Source: Pseudomonas fluorescens NCIMB 11764 (lineage in GTDB: Bacteria > Pseudomonadota > Gammaproteobacteria > Pseudomonadales > Pseudomonadaceae). Taken from it: a stretch of DNA of 64,000 nucleotides. The stretch covers positions 5,042,001 to 5,106,000 of the forward strand of contig NZ_CP010945.1 in NCBI RefSeq assembly GCF_000293885.2, read 5' to 3'. This document shows positions 28,940 to 37,954 of this stretch, piece by piece. The notes beneath the pieces are model-generated. The model did not search any database, was not told the DNA's origin, and worked only from the letters and a program-made list of their open reading frames with translations. The translations under genes were made by a program, and so were the position numbers. Each line of letters begins with the position of its first letter. Positions within the stretch are counted from its first letter, which is position 1.

Positions 28940-29734
28940 ATGGGTTTTCTCGCCGGTAAGCGCGTACTGATCGTCGGTGTCGCCAGCAAGCTGTCCATCG
29001 CATCCGGCATCGCTGCCGCCATGCATCGCGAGGGCGCTGAGCTTGCCTTCACTTATCAGAACGACAAACTCAAGGGTCGTGTCGAAGAGTTCGCACAAAG
29101 CTGGGGTTCCAACCCTGACCTGTGCTTCCCGTGCGACGTGGCCAGCGATGAAGAAATCGCCAAGGTCTTCGAAGCACTGAGCAAGAAGTGGGACGGCCTG
29201 GACTGCATCGTGCACTCCGTCGGCTTCGCCCCGGGCGATCAACTGGACGGCGACTTCACCGAAGCCACCACCCGTGAAGGTTTCCGCATCGCTCACGACA
29301 TCAGCGCCTACAGCTTCGTGGCCCTGGCCAAAGCGGGTCGCGAAATGATGAAAGGCCGCAATGGCAGCCTGCTGACCCTGTCGTACCTGGGCGCCGAGCG
29401 CACCATGCCGAACTACAACGTGATGGGCATGGCCAAGGCTTCGCTGGAAGCTGGCGTGCGTTACCTGGCCGGCTCCCTGGGCCCGGACGGCACCCGCGTC
29501 AACTGCGTATCGGCCGGCCCGATCCGCACCCTCGCCGCTTCCGGCATCAAGAACTTCCGCAAGATGCTGGCCGCCAACGAAGCGCAAACCCCGCTGCGTC
29601 GCAACGTCACCATCGACGAAGTCGGCAACGCCGGCGCCTTCCTCTGCTCGGACCTGGCGTCCGGCATCAGCGGCGAAATCATGTACGTGGACGGTGGTTT
29701 CAACACCACGGCCATGGGCAGCATCGAAGAGTAA
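28940..29734 (+). CDS. fabI: Enoyl-[acyl-carrier-protein] reductase (NADH)
   Basis: A 264-residue short-chain-dehydrogenase-like enoyl-ACP reductase, the last step of each fatty-acid elongation round. [13 protein letters not shown] at 13-25 is the FabI-type NAD loop; Tyr149 and Tyr159 with Lys166 give the Y-x6-K active site ([13 protein letters not shown]). Good AGAGGAG ribosome site. A clear terminator follows. This is the classic triclosan-target form. Confidence 0.97.
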   Translation: MGFLAGKRVLIVGVASKLSIASGIAAAMHREGAELAFTYQNDKLKGRVEEFAQSWGSNPDLCFPCDVASDEEIAKVFEALSKKWDGLDCIVHSVGFAPGDQLDGDFTEATTREGFRIAHDISAYSFVALAKAGREMMKGRNGSLLTLSYLGAERTMPNYNVMGMAKASLEAGVRYLAGSLGPDGTRVNCVSAGPIRTLAASGIKNFRKMLAANEAQTPLRRNVTIDEVGNAGAFLCSDLASGISGEIMYVDGGFNTTAMGSIEE

Positions 29735-29753
29735 TCTTCAGCTCGGCCATTAA

Positions 29754-29782
29754 AAAACCCGCCTCCCGAGGCGGGTTTTTTT
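29754..29782 (+). terminator. Rho-independent terminator of fabI
   Basis: AACCCGCCT and AGGCGGGTT around a CCCG loop, with A-run before and T-run after, so it can work in both directions, ending the convergent LysR transcript as well. Confidence 0.92.
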
Positions 29783-29801
29783 GTGCCTGCGATTTCAGGG
29801 T

Positions 29802-30689
29802 TCATGCAAGCCCGCTTGTATGTTCAGACTTGAAGGGGTCCAGACACTTCGCGAACAGCTGCTGGATCGGTTGCATGCGCTGGCTGTAACGCTGCAACAG
29901 GACGATCTCGCGGTAGAAGGTCAGCTCGCCCAACCGGATAATCCTGACCTTCGCGCCATACTCCAGCCACAACCCGGCTTCGGGAAGCAGGGACACGCCC
30001 AATCCGCATTCAACCATTTTGACGATGGCTTCCAGTTCATCCAGTTCCAGGGCCACTTGCACGTCCATCTGCTGCTCACGCAGAAACCGCGTCACCAGGC
30101 GGCCACCGAATGAATTGCGGTCGTAACGCACATGGGGATGGCTCGCGAGGATCTGCAACGGGTCGTCACCCTCAAGCGCCGGCGGCACGATCAGCACAAA
30201 CGGTTCCGTGCGGAGAACCTGGGCCGACAACTCCTTGGGTAAGTCAAACGGCGGTTTGATCAGAATGGCCAGATCCACTTCGCCGGTGTCGACCTGGCTC
30301 AACAGGTTCAGAGACACGCCGGGTACCAGTTTCGGCTCAAGCAACGGTGCTTGCTGGCGCAGGCGCAACAACGCCTGGGGCAGCAACCCGGTCTGGGCCG
30401 TGGCCACGGCGCCGATCTTCAACTCGCCGCGATACTCGCTGACATCGTCGCTGACCGCCATCCGGCTGAAGGTTTCCAGCATTTCCCTGGCCATCGGCAA
30501 TGCCCGTTGCCCCGCCGCATTGAGAATCGCCTGCCGCCCGGTGCGGTCAAACAACCGAATGCCCAGCGCCTGCTCAAGGTTGCGCATCTGTGCGCTGACG
30601 GCCGACTGCGTCAGGCCGATGTGCATGCCGGCCGCAGCAAACGTTCCATAACGCGTCACGGCGATAAAGGTCTTCAGTTCACGCAGCAT
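29802..30689 (-). CDS. LysR-family regulator with an IS/REP-derived C-terminal tail
   Basis: A 295-residue LysR-type regulator: HTH at 2-60 (FAAAGMHIGLTQSAVSAQMRNLEQALGIRLFDRTGR) and an effector domain. The final residues (from about D-P-F-K through S-E-H-T-S-G-L-A) are encoded by 29805-29839, which matches the left end of the IS110 element of this window at 22 of 23 positions (29817-29839) and continues into a REP-like half (CAAGCCCGCT). The original gene end was therefore probably replaced. The core fold appears complete. Divergent from a VOC protein, which it may regulate. Confidence 0.88.
   Translation of the reverse strand: MLRELKTFIAVTRYGTFAAAGMHIGLTQSAVSAQMRNLEQALGIRLFDRTGRQAILNAAGQRALPMAREMLETFSRMAVSDDVSEYRGELKIGAVATAQTGLLPQALLRLRQQAPLLEPKLVPGVSLNLLSQVDTGEVDLAILIKPPFDLPKELSAQVLRTEPFVLIVPPALEGDDPLQILASHPHVRYDRNSFGGRLVTRFLREQQMDVQVALELDELEAIVKMVECGLGVSLLPEAGLWLEYGAKVRIIRLGELTFYREIVLLQRYSQRMQPIQQLFAKCLDPFKSEHTSGLA
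29817..29839 (+). mobile_element. Remnant of an IS110-type left end
   Basis: TGTATGTTCAGACTTGAAGG and the following GGT match the left end of the IS110 copy at 61402-61424 with a single C/T difference, and both are preceded by a REP-like sequence ending GCT. This suggests an older insertion at a REP here, of which only the end remains, inside the LysR coding sequence. Confidence 0.6.
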
Positions 30690-30803
30690 GGCAGTCTCGA
30701 TTGATCGAAATTATTTGAGCTCGACGCAAAAACTATCGTCTTTCAATCGAAAAGCACAGCGCTAAACTGCCCTTCAACCACCGCCAATCTACGAGGCACC
30801 GCG

Positions 30804-31229
30804 ATGCAACTCTCCCCTTTTCACCTGGCCATCCCCGTCTATGACCTTGCGGCCGCCCGGACTTTTTACCGTGACGTCTTCGGCCTGGAGGAAGGCCGCT
30901 CCAGCGACCATTGGGTCGACTTCAACTTCTTCGGCCACCAGCTGGTGATTCACCTGGCGCCGAAAAACGCCTCTCAGGAAGCGGCGCACACCAACGCTGT
31001 GGACGGGCACGATGTGCCGGTGCCGCATTTTGGCGTGGTGTTGGGGATGGACGAATGGGAGGGTCTTGCCGAACGGTTGAAAGCGCGTGAAACCCGATTT
31101 TTGATTGAACCGGGGATTCGGTTTCAGGGGCTGGTGGGCGAGCAGGCGACAATGTTTCTGTTTGATCCCTGTGGCAATGCGCTGGAGTTCAAGGCGTTCA
31201 AGGATATCGGGCAATTGTTTGCCAAGTGA
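30804..31229 (+). CDS. VOC-superfamily protein (glyoxalase/dioxygenase fold)
   Basis: A 141-residue protein with two beta-alpha-beta-beta-beta halves: [27 protein letters not shown] at the N-terminus and [19 protein letters not shown] in the middle, ending with [15 protein letters not shown]. Metal-binding candidates are His8, His72-like residues and Glu near the C-terminal EFK. Typical vicinal-oxygen-chelate protein; substrate not predictable. Divergent from the LysR gene. Confidence 0.85.
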   Translation: MQLSPFHLAIPVYDLAAARTFYRDVFGLEEGRSSDHWVDFNFFGHQLVIHLAPKNASQEAAHTNAVDGHDVPVPHFGVVLGMDEWEGLAERLKARETRFLIEPGIRFQGLVGEQATMFLFDPCGNALEFKAFKDIGQLFAK

Positions 31230-31270
31230 AACAAGGGTGATTTTGAGGGCCTCATCGCTGAATTGCCGGC

Positions 31271-31852
31271 CTACCGGTGCAACACCCTCTCAGCCTCAAC
31301 CAGCATTTCATCAATCGAGGGGTGAAGACAGGCGTCATATTCAACCTGCCCAATGCTGAAACGAATGTCATAGCCGCGACGCATCGTGGCATTGCGTTCG
31401 TCGAGGATTTCTTCGAGCCGCGCCTTGATCGCGGTCAGCTCCACAGCGCTGGAACCCGTCAGCAACGCAACAAACTCATCATCGCCCAGCCGACCGATCA
31501 CGTCGCTTTCGCGAAAGGCGATACGCAGTACGTCAGCGAAGGTTTTCAGCGCATCGTCACCCTCGGCACGACCGTACAGATAGTTGATGCGTTTGAAGTT
31601 ATCGAGGTCGAAAAACAGCAAGGTGGCCGGAATCTCAAGGCGCTGACAGGTTTCCAGCCCCAATTGGGCCAGTGAAGTGAAGCCATGGCGATTAGAGAGC
31701 AGCGTCAGCTCATCCATGCTCGCCATGGTCACGCCTATCACTTCCTGCTCGGCCTGACGTGCCCTGTGACGCAGTACTTCGCGTGCCTGTTGCGGCGAAA
31801 GCGAAGGATCAGCGCTAGCGCCATGTTTGACCGGTTTGCCTGGGATCAGCAT
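31271..31852 (-). CDS. Short GGDEF-domain protein (GDDEF variant)
   Basis: A 193-residue protein that is almost only a diguanylate cyclase domain, with a short helical N-terminus (about 20-45) and no sensor. The active-site loop reads G-D-D-E-F at 123-127 instead of GGDEF, and an RESD inhibitory site (114-117) sits exactly five residues before it. FFDLDNFKRINYLYGRAEGDDAL supplies the metal and guanine contacts. GGAG 6 nt before the ATG supports this start, so it is not a cut-down remnant of a longer gene. Whether it makes cyclic di-GMP is uncertain. Confidence 0.85.
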   Translation of the reverse strand: MLIPGKPVKHGASADPSLSPQQAREVLRHRARQAEQEVIGVTMASMDELTLLSNRHGFTSLAQLGLETCQRLEIPATLLFFDLDNFKRINYLYGRAEGDDALKTFADVLRIAFRESDVIGRLGDDEFVALLTGSSAVELTAIKARLEEILDERNATMRRGYDIRFSIGQVEYDACLHPSIDEMLVEAERVLHR

Positions 31853-31926
31853 GACTTGCTCCAGTGGCGGATATGTACTTTAGAGTCGTCCCAACCCGCT
31901 TTGACTCCCGGGTACCAGACCGCCGG

Positions 31927-32505
31927 TCAACCATCGACCACCGGACAAGGCCCGCCAGCCTCGGCCCAGCGCTTGAATTGAGTCACGAAAATGTCGTGCG
32001 GCACCGGCACCGGCGCCCTTCCCTCACCCGGATTCCAGCCCCACAACACCAGTTTGTCGTCGCTGACATGCTTGATCAGTGCCGCGAAATCCCGATCACC
32101 GTTGCTGCCGCGATCCTTGATCATCGCGCACAACTTGTCGGCCGGCAGCCCGATCCAGGCCATTTTGTGCGCCGCGGGCGGCAGGCTCCAGTGCGGCGCA
32201 CCCGGCGGTGCGTTCGGGCCGTAACTGGCGGGCGGGTTGCTGTCGGCGTGGCAGGTGGCGCAGGGCAAACCCGCCGCGCCCTTGCCGTCCATGCCCCGGA
32301 CCACGTTCATCGCATGGGGAATGCCGGCGTCGAACTGCAACGGCGAATCACCGGGGATATGGCAGTTCTGGCAACGCGGGCTCTGGAAGACTTTTTGCAC
32401 CGTATCGAAAGCCTTCACGGCTTCCTTGTCGTCAGCAAACAGGTCCGAGGCATAGACCGCAAGGCCCACCAGTACCACCGCGCCAAGCACAAGATGTCGT
32501 TTCAT
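31927..32505 (-). CDS. Periplasmic cytochrome c of a molybdenum hydroxylase
   Basis: A 192-residue exported protein with signal peptide at 1-24 and two haem-binding motifs, CQNCH at 45-49 and CATCH at 82-86. Its ATG follows the stop of the large molybdenum subunit by one base. In related isoquinoline/nicotinate/aldehyde-type hydroxylases a cytochrome takes electrons from the iron-sulphur subunit; here it is encoded separately and would play that role. Haem number inferred from motifs only. Confidence 0.88.
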   Translation of the reverse strand: MKRHLVLGAVVLVGLAVYASDLFADDKEAVKAFDTVQKVFQSPRCQNCHIPGDSPLQFDAGIPHAMNVVRGMDGKGAAGLPCATCHADSNPPASYGPNAPPGAPHWSLPPAAHKMAWIGLPADKLCAMIKDRGSNGDRDFAALIKHVSDDKLVLWGWNPGEGRAPVPVPHDIFVTQFKRWAEAGGPCPVVDG

Positions 32506-32506
32506 T

Positions 32507-34675
32507 TCACACCCCCGACAGTTGCAAGGGCAATTCGCGCAACCGTTGCCCGGTCAGGGCGAACACGGCGTTGGCCACCGCCGGCGCCGTCGGCGGTACA
32601 CCCGCCTCGCCGATGCCACCGGGTTTGTCGGTGCTGGGCACGATGTGCACTTCAACCACTGGCATTTCATTGAGCCGCAACACCTGATAGTCGTGATAAT
32701 TGGACTGTTGCACCTCGCCGTTCTTGAAGGTCAGCTTGCTGTGCAAGGTAAATCCCAGGCCGAAGGTGATGGCCGATTCCATTTGCGCCGCGATGCTCAG
32801 CGGGTTGACCGCAATCCCGCAGTCCACCGCACACACCACCCGGTGCACGCGGATCGCCAGATTGTCCTGGGACACCTCGGCGACCTGTGCGACGTAGCTG
32901 CCGAAAGACTCATGCACCGCAACACCCAATGCATGACCGTCCGGCAGAGGCGCTGTCCAGTTGGCTTTCTCGACCGCCAGATTCAATACCCCCAGATGCC
33001 GCGGATGCGCCTTGAGCAAGGTTCGTCGGTACTCCACCGGATCCTTGCCAGCCGCCTCGGCCAGCTCGTCGATCAGCGACTCCATCACGAAACCGGTGTG
33101 GGTGTGCCCGACCGAACGCAGCCACAACACGGTGATGCCGGTTTTCGGCGAATGCAGGTCTACCTGGTGATTGGCCATCCCGGCAAGGTAAGGACTGTCG
33201 GCAACGCCTTCGACCGACGTCTTGTCGATGCCGTCCTTGACCATGGTCGCCTCCAGCATGGTCCCGGCCATGATCGACTGCCCGACCATCACGTGCTTCC
33301 ACGCCATCGGCATGCCGCCGGCATCCAGCCCGATGCGTGCCTGGTGCAGGAATGCCGAGCGGTAGTAGCCGCCGCGAATGTCGTCTTCGCGGGACCACAC
33401 GGTTTTCACCGGTCCGCCGGCTGCCTTCGCGACCTCCACGGCCTCCGCGACAAAGTCTGACGTCGGGTTGGCCCGACGGCCGAAACCGCCGCCCAGAAAC
33501 TCGGTATGAATCTCGACCTGTTCCGGTTTGAGCCCGGTGATTTTGCCGGCGATCATCTGATCCAGCGTCTGAAACTGCGTGCCGGTCCAGATCTCGCACT
33601 TGTCCTGGGTGATTTTGACCGTGCAGTTGAGCGGCTCCATCGGCGCATGAGCCAGGTACGGCACGCTGTACTCGACGTCGATGGCTTTTGCCGCTTTGGA
33701 TAACGCGCCCTCGGCATCCCCCGCCTTGCTCGCCGGAGCCCCCGGCGTGGCCGCCAGTTTGCGGAAGCTCTCCAGCAGGTTCTGACTGTCGAGCCCGGCG
33801 TTCGGCCCCAAGTCCCAATCGACCTTGAGTGCATCACGCCCCAGCTTCGCCGCCCAATAATGGTCGGCAATCACCGCGACGCCACTCGGCACTTGCACCA
33901 CTTTATGCACGCCCGGTATCGCCAGCGCTTCGGCGCCCTCAAAGGATTTGACGTGGCCACCCAATACCGGCGGACGCGCGACCATGGCGGTCATCAGACC
34001 ATCGAACTGCACGTCCATGCCGAATTTGGTACGGCCGGTGATTTTCTCGGGTGTGTCGAGACGCTTGGTGGGTTTGCCGATGACCTTCCAGTCCTTGGCC
34101 TCCTTGAAGGCTATCGACGCGGGGGCCGGCACCGGCAACTGGCCCGCGTCATCGGCCAGTTCGCCGTACGTGGCGCGCTGGTCGCCCGCAATGACCACGC
34201 CCGACTCGGTACGAATGCTCGACGGCGCGACATTGAAGCGCTTGGCCGCGGCCTCGACCAGCATCAACCGCGCCGCCGCGCCGGCCTGACGATAGCGGTC
34301 GAACTCCATCCAGGTCGAAGTTGAACCGCCGGTGATCTGCATCCCGCCAAACCCGGCCAGGCCATAATCGGCGGCCGATGCGGGAGAGTGCTCGACGCGG
34401 ATTTTCGACCAGTCGGCGTCGAGTTCTTCGGCGATCAGCATGGTCAGGCCGGTCCAGATGCCCTGGCCCATTTCCGAGTGGCCGAGCAGCACCGTGACGC
34501 TGTTGTCGTTACCGATGCGTAAAAATGCATTGGGCGCGAAGACGTTGCCCTGATTCTCGGCGCCCATGGCAAAACGGTGCGCGCCAGGGATGACGAACGC
34601 GACCACCAGTCCACCGCCCAACAACGCGCTGCCCTTGAGGAAGCCCCGACGCGATAACGGATTGATGCTGTTCAT
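32507..34675 (-). CDS. Molybdopterin-binding large subunit, isoquinoline 1-oxidoreductase type
   Basis: A 722-residue subunit of the xanthine-dehydrogenase family. A twin-arginine signal (SRRGFLKGSALLGGG) precedes the mature part, so the folded enzyme is exported. Motifs visible include LGHSEMGQGIWTGL at about 63 and the C-terminal GGIGEAGVPPTAPAVANA with the catalytic glutamate typical of the family. Forms a periplasmic complex with the [2Fe-2S] subunit (10 bp upstream) and the cytochrome c downstream. The substrate, an aldehyde or N-heterocycle, is not deducible. Frames upstream of 34675 run into the small subunit gene and are not real. Confidence 0.92.
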   Translation of the reverse strand: MNSINPLSRRGFLKGSALLGGGLVVAFVIPGAHRFAMGAENQGNVFAPNAFLRIGNDNSVTVLLGHSEMGQGIWTGLTMLIAEELDADWSKIRVEHSPASAADYGLAGFGGMQITGGSTSTWMEFDRYRQAGAAARLMLVEAAAKRFNVAPSSIRTESGVVIAGDQRATYGELADDAGQLPVPAPASIAFKEAKDWKVIGKPTKRLDTPEKITGRTKFGMDVQFDGLMTAMVARPPVLGGHVKSFEGAEALAIPGVHKVVQVPSGVAVIADHYWAAKLGRDALKVDWDLGPNAGLDSQNLLESFRKLAATPGAPASKAGDAEGALSKAAKAIDVEYSVPYLAHAPMEPLNCTVKITQDKCEIWTGTQFQTLDQMIAGKITGLKPEQVEIHTEFLGGGFGRRANPTSDFVAEAVEVAKAAGGPVKTVWSREDDIRGGYYRSAFLHQARIGLDAGGMPMAWKHVMVGQSIMAGTMLEATMVKDGIDKTSVEGVADSPYLAGMANHQVDLHSPKTGITVLWLRSVGHTHTGFVMESLIDELAEAAGKDPVEYRRTLLKAHPRHLGVLNLAVEKANWTAPLPDGHALGVAVHESFGSYVAQVAEVSQDNLAIRVHRVVCAVDCGIAVNPLSIAAQMESAITFGLGFTLHSKLTFKNGEVQQSNYHDYQVLRLNEMPVVEVHIVPSTDKPGGIGEAGVPPTAPAVANAVFALTGQRLRELPLQLSGV

Positions 34676-34685
34676 GGCTAGTCCC

Positions 34686-35141
34686 TCAACCGATCTCGGC
34701 GGCGCGTTTGACCGCGGCACGAATCCTTGGGTAAGTGCCGCAACGGCAGATGTTGCCGGAGAGCGCCTGGTCGATATCGCTGTCGGTGGGTTTGGGGATC
34801 TTCGCCAGCAACGCCGCCGCCGACATGATCTGCCCGGACTGGCAATAACCGCACTGGACCACGTCGAGTTCGGCCCAGGCTTGTTGCACCGGGTGCGAAC
34901 CATCAGTGGAAAGGCCTTCGATGGTGAGTATTTTTTGCCCGTGGGCCACGGCCGTGGCGGGCGTGATGCAGGAACGCAGTGGCGCGCCGTCGACGTGCAC
35001 GGTACAGGCGCCGCACTGGGCCATGCCGCAACCGAATTTGGTGCCGGTCAGGTGCGCGACGTCACGCAGGACCCAGAGCAACGGCATGTCCGCGGGGACG
35101 TCCAGCTCCTGATCCTTGCCATTGATGTTCAAGGTCAGCAT
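34686..35141 (-). CDS. [2Fe-2S] small subunit of molybdenum hydroxylase
   Basis: A 151-residue iron-sulphur subunit. The plant-ferredoxin-like cluster uses Cys38, Cys43, Cys46 and Cys58 ([17 protein letters not shown]), and the helical second cluster uses the cysteines of CGYCQSGQ and ICRCGTY. It has no signal peptide, so it must be exported bound to the Tat-signal-carrying large subunit. First gene of the three-gene operon. Confidence 0.93.
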   Translation of the reverse strand: MLTLNINGKDQELDVPADMPLLWVLRDVAHLTGTKFGCGMAQCGACTVHVDGAPLRSCITPATAVAHGQKILTIEGLSTDGSHPVQQAWAELDVVQCGYCQSGQIMSAAALLAKIPKPTDSDIDQALSGNICRCGTYPRIRAAVKRAAEIG

Positions 35142-35289
35142 GGTGATTTCCTCAGACTCACGGTGACGCCATTATTGTGATCGGTCGGCGTGATCCTTTC
35201 ATCTAAGCGCAAAATGCCGGGCGAGACCGGTTCATCGACCACCGGTCACACAAAAGCCGCCTGAAATCGGCGGCCCTTGTACCAACCCT

Positions 35290-35409
35290 GTGGCGAGGGA
35301 GCTTGCTCCCGCTCGGCGGCGAAGCCGTCGCAAAACCTGCATGTCGGGTAGGCCTGGAGGAACACTCGGGGTCGCTTCGCAACCCAGCGGGAGCAAGCTC
35401 CCTCGCCAC
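35290..35409. repeat. REPIN, GTGGCGAGGGAGCTTGCT type (copy 2)
   Basis: Arms GTGGCGAGGGAGCTTGCTCC and GGGAGCAAGCTCCCTCGCCAC with inner palindrome CGGCGGCGAAGCCGTCG, between two minus-strand genes. Confidence 0.9.
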
Positions 35410-35438
35410 AAAAAGCGCCTCAGCTACCAAAGTGCTGA

Positions 35439-36284
35439 TCAGTAATCGGTAGACACCGACACCTCACGCCAAACCTGCAACTCATCGGCAACAAAGCTGT
35501 TTTTCGCTTCAATCGCTGCGACGCAGTCACTGCCCAGCGGCAAGCGCAGCGGCGCATGTTGCGCTTCCACCAGGGTGATCATGACCTGGGCGAGTTTGTC
35601 CGGATCACCTGGCTGGTTCAGGGTCACGGCCTTGGCGATCTTGCGCACTTCGCCTGCGGTGCTGTCGTAGTCGGCAATCGAGGACGGCGACTCGACCAGC
35701 GAATTGCCTTCGAGGAATTCGGTGCGGAAGTACCCGGGCTCGACAACGGTCACCTTGACGCCCAGCGGTGCCAGCTCAGCGTGCAAGGCCTCGCTCAAGC
35801 CTTCGACGGCAAACTTGGTCGAGCAGTAGACGCCAAAGCCCGGCCCCGATCTGTAGCCACCCACCGACGACAGGTTGATCACGTGCCCGCTGCGAGCGGC
35901 GCGCATGTGTGGCAGGACGGCGCGGGTCACGTTCAGCAGACCGAAAACGTTGGTTTCGTACACACGCCGTACTTCATCGGCGCTGGCTTCTTCCACCGCG
36001 CCGAGCAAACCGAAACCGGCGTTGTTGACCAGCACGTCGATGCGCCCGAAGTGGTCAATGGCCGCCTGGGCGACCGCAACGCCTTGTGCTTCGTCGGTCA
36101 CATCCAGGCTGGCGGCGAGCAAACCGGGTTGTTCGCCAAAGCGCTGCGTGATGCTGCTGGCGTCACGTGCGGTGGCAACCACGGCGTCACCGTTGGCCAG
36201 CGCGGCGGCAGCGATTTTTGCGCCGATGCCACGGGAAGCGCCAGTGATGAGCCAGATACGTTTGAAGGAGTGGGAAGTGGTCAT
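35439..36284 (-). CDS. Short-chain dehydrogenase/reductase
   Basis: A 281-residue SDR oxidoreductase: cofactor loop TGASRGIG at about 12-19, NNAGFG at about 88, and the active-site YCSTKFAVEG (Tyr-x3-Lys). The ATG at 36284 is the start that fits the fold; the longer frame runs back across the divergent LysR gene. Acts probably on a small carbonyl compound. It is divergent from the LysR gene at 36370, the usual arrangement of a regulator with its target. Confidence 0.9.
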   Translation of the reverse strand: MTTSHSFKRIWLITGASRGIGAKIAAAALANGDAVVATARDASSITQRFGEQPGLLAASLDVTDEAQGVAVAQAAIDHFGRIDVLVNNAGFGLLGAVEEASADEVRRVYETNVFGLLNVTRAVLPHMRAARSGHVINLSSVGGYRSGPGFGVYCSTKFAVEGLSEALHAELAPLGVKVTVVEPGYFRTEFLEGNSLVESPSSIADYDSTAGEVRKIAKAVTLNQPGDPDKLAQVMITLVEAQHAPLRLPLGSDCVAAIEAKNSFVADELQVWREVSVSTDY

Positions 36285-36369
36285 GAGCGTGTTTCCTTGT
36301 GTGCAGTGGGGGTAGGCACAAGGTACGCAGGAAGATTGCTCGGAAAAATGCCCTCGTGTTACAAGCACT

Positions 36370-37323
36370 ATGAAACGCTCTTTCATAATGGCACCCACAA
36401 TGAACCACGATCCGTTCGATGGCTTGACCGAGTTTCTGGCGGTGGCCGAGCACAAGAGCTTCACCCTGGCCGCCACCCGCCTGGCGGTAACACCCACGGC
36501 TGTCAGCCATGCGATCAAATTGCTCGAGCGCCGCACCGGCGTGTTGCTGTTCCAACGCACCACGCGCCGGGTGGCGTTGACCGAGGCTGGCGCCAGTCTG
36601 TTTGCCCGCTTGCGCCCTGCGGCCAGCGAGATCGACGAAGCGCTGGCAGTGCTCAGCGGGTTTCGTGATCAGCCGATGGGCACGCTGCGTATCACGGCTC
36701 CACGGTTGTCCGGGGCGTTGTTGATGGAGCCGTTGATCCCGCTGTTTCGCGAGGCGTATCCGCAAGTGACCCTCGACATTTCCCTCGACGACGCCACGGT
36801 GGACCTTATGGCCGGCGGCTTCGATGCCGGGATTCGGCTGGGTGAGTCCATCGAAAAAGACATGATCGCGGTGCGCCTCACCCCCGATCTGCAATGGTCG
36901 GTGGTAGGCGCTCCGGACTATTTCGCCAAGGCGGGTACACCGGCGAGTCCTGAAGACCTGACCCGCCATCAATGCATCGGTTTTCGCTTCTCGACCTCGG
37001 GCAGTGCGCACCGCTGGGAGTTTCGCCGCGAGGGGCGCGACTTTACGGTGGGCGTCGAGGGTGGCGTAATCGTCAATGACCGACGGCTGCTGGTGGCGGC
37101 GGCTCGCAGCGGTTCGGGCCTGGCCTACGCCTGCGATCTGGAGATCGCCGACGAGTTGGCGGACGGTCGACTGGAACGGGTGCTGGAGCCGTTCGTGCCG
37201 CTCAGTTCGGCGCTATACCTGTACTTTCCCAGCCGCACCCAGACTCAGCCGAAGCTGCGCGCCTTTATCGATCTGGCAACACGCTGGATCGCCGAACAGG
37301 GAGGGCTTGAACCCTCGGCTTAG
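36370..37323 (+). CDS. LysR-family regulator of the divergent SDR
   Basis: A 317-residue regulator (or 311/307 residues from the ATGs at 36388/36400). HTH TLAATRLAVTPTAVSHAIKLLERRTGVLLFQRTTR, then an effector domain with GFDAGIRLGESIEKDM, characteristic of the AaeR/CrgA-like group. Probably controls the SDR gene 86 bp away on the other strand. Confidence 0.9.
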   Translation: MKRSFIMAPTMNHDPFDGLTEFLAVAEHKSFTLAATRLAVTPTAVSHAIKLLERRTGVLLFQRTTRRVALTEAGASLFARLRPAASEIDEALAVLSGFRDQPMGTLRITAPRLSGALLMEPLIPLFREAYPQVTLDISLDDATVDLMAGGFDAGIRLGESIEKDMIAVRLTPDLQWSVVGAPDYFAKAGTPASPEDLTRHQCIGFRFSTSGSAHRWEFRREGRDFTVGVEGGVIVNDRRLLVAAARSGSGLAYACDLEIADELADGRLERVLEPFVPLSSALYLYFPSRTQTQPKLRAFIDLATRWIAEQGGLEPSA

Positions 37324-37425
37324 GCGGCCACCAGGTCGCGACCCAGCCCTCATGCCAGCAATGGCATTTGCAGCGCAATCAAGGAAAGCCAAGGTTGAAA
37401 ACCGGTGCAGCGGCGAGCTGGCGCA

Positions 37426-37674
37426 TCAAGCCACCACCCTGACCTGACGAGTGCCCAACCGATGCTGGGCCAACAGGCGCATGACGTAGCCGATCTTGAT
37501 CAGGGTCGGGCCGATGATGGTCATGGCATGCATCGAAACCAGTAGCGCAATCGGCAAATGCCCGGCGTAAAGATAGGCGCCGTAGATCCCCGCCAGCAGC
37601 AGCGCCAGGCCCGCGCCCAGGACTTTGCTCGACAGATGCAGGACGTTCCGAGGATTGCTGAAGTAAGCGAACAT
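37426..37674 (-). CDS. Small inner-membrane protein of unknown function
   Basis: An 82-residue protein with two hydrophobic segments (about 17-35, LGAGLALLLAGIYGAYLYAG, and 40-65, PIALLVSMHAMTIIGPTLIKIGYVMRLL) and a basic C-terminus. An AGGAG site precedes the ATG. No family recognised. It lies upstream of, and divergent from, the ECF sigma gene, so a link with iron uptake is possible by position only. Confidence 0.7.
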   Translation of the reverse strand: MFAYFSNPRNVLHLSSKVLGAGLALLLAGIYGAYLYAGHLPIALLVSMHAMTIIGPTLIKIGYVMRLLAQHRLGTRQVRVVA

Positions 37675-37954
37675 TTTCGTACTCCTGAATCAAACCAGTT
37701 GTACGTTTGTTGTTTCAGGTTTCGTGCCAGGTTTTTTATGTTTAAAAATCAATGATATAAGACCTTTGAAGTCAAATTGACCCAATCAGAAAATAGTCAA
37801 TGTGACTCCAGTTGATGTCATAGTGACTGCATGCAGACTGCCCCACCACAAAAGCGAACCAATATCATTTGCGCGCAACCCGTCCTTTTGCTTTAATCGC
37901 GACCAATTCTTATTCGCACCGAAGGCGCCCGTCGCCCATGGACACGTGCTCACG

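Noticed and set aside
37897..37925. Fur box upstream of the ECF sigma gene
   Set aside because: GCGACCAATTCTTATTCGC matches the 19-bp consensus at only about 9 positions, too weak to list.
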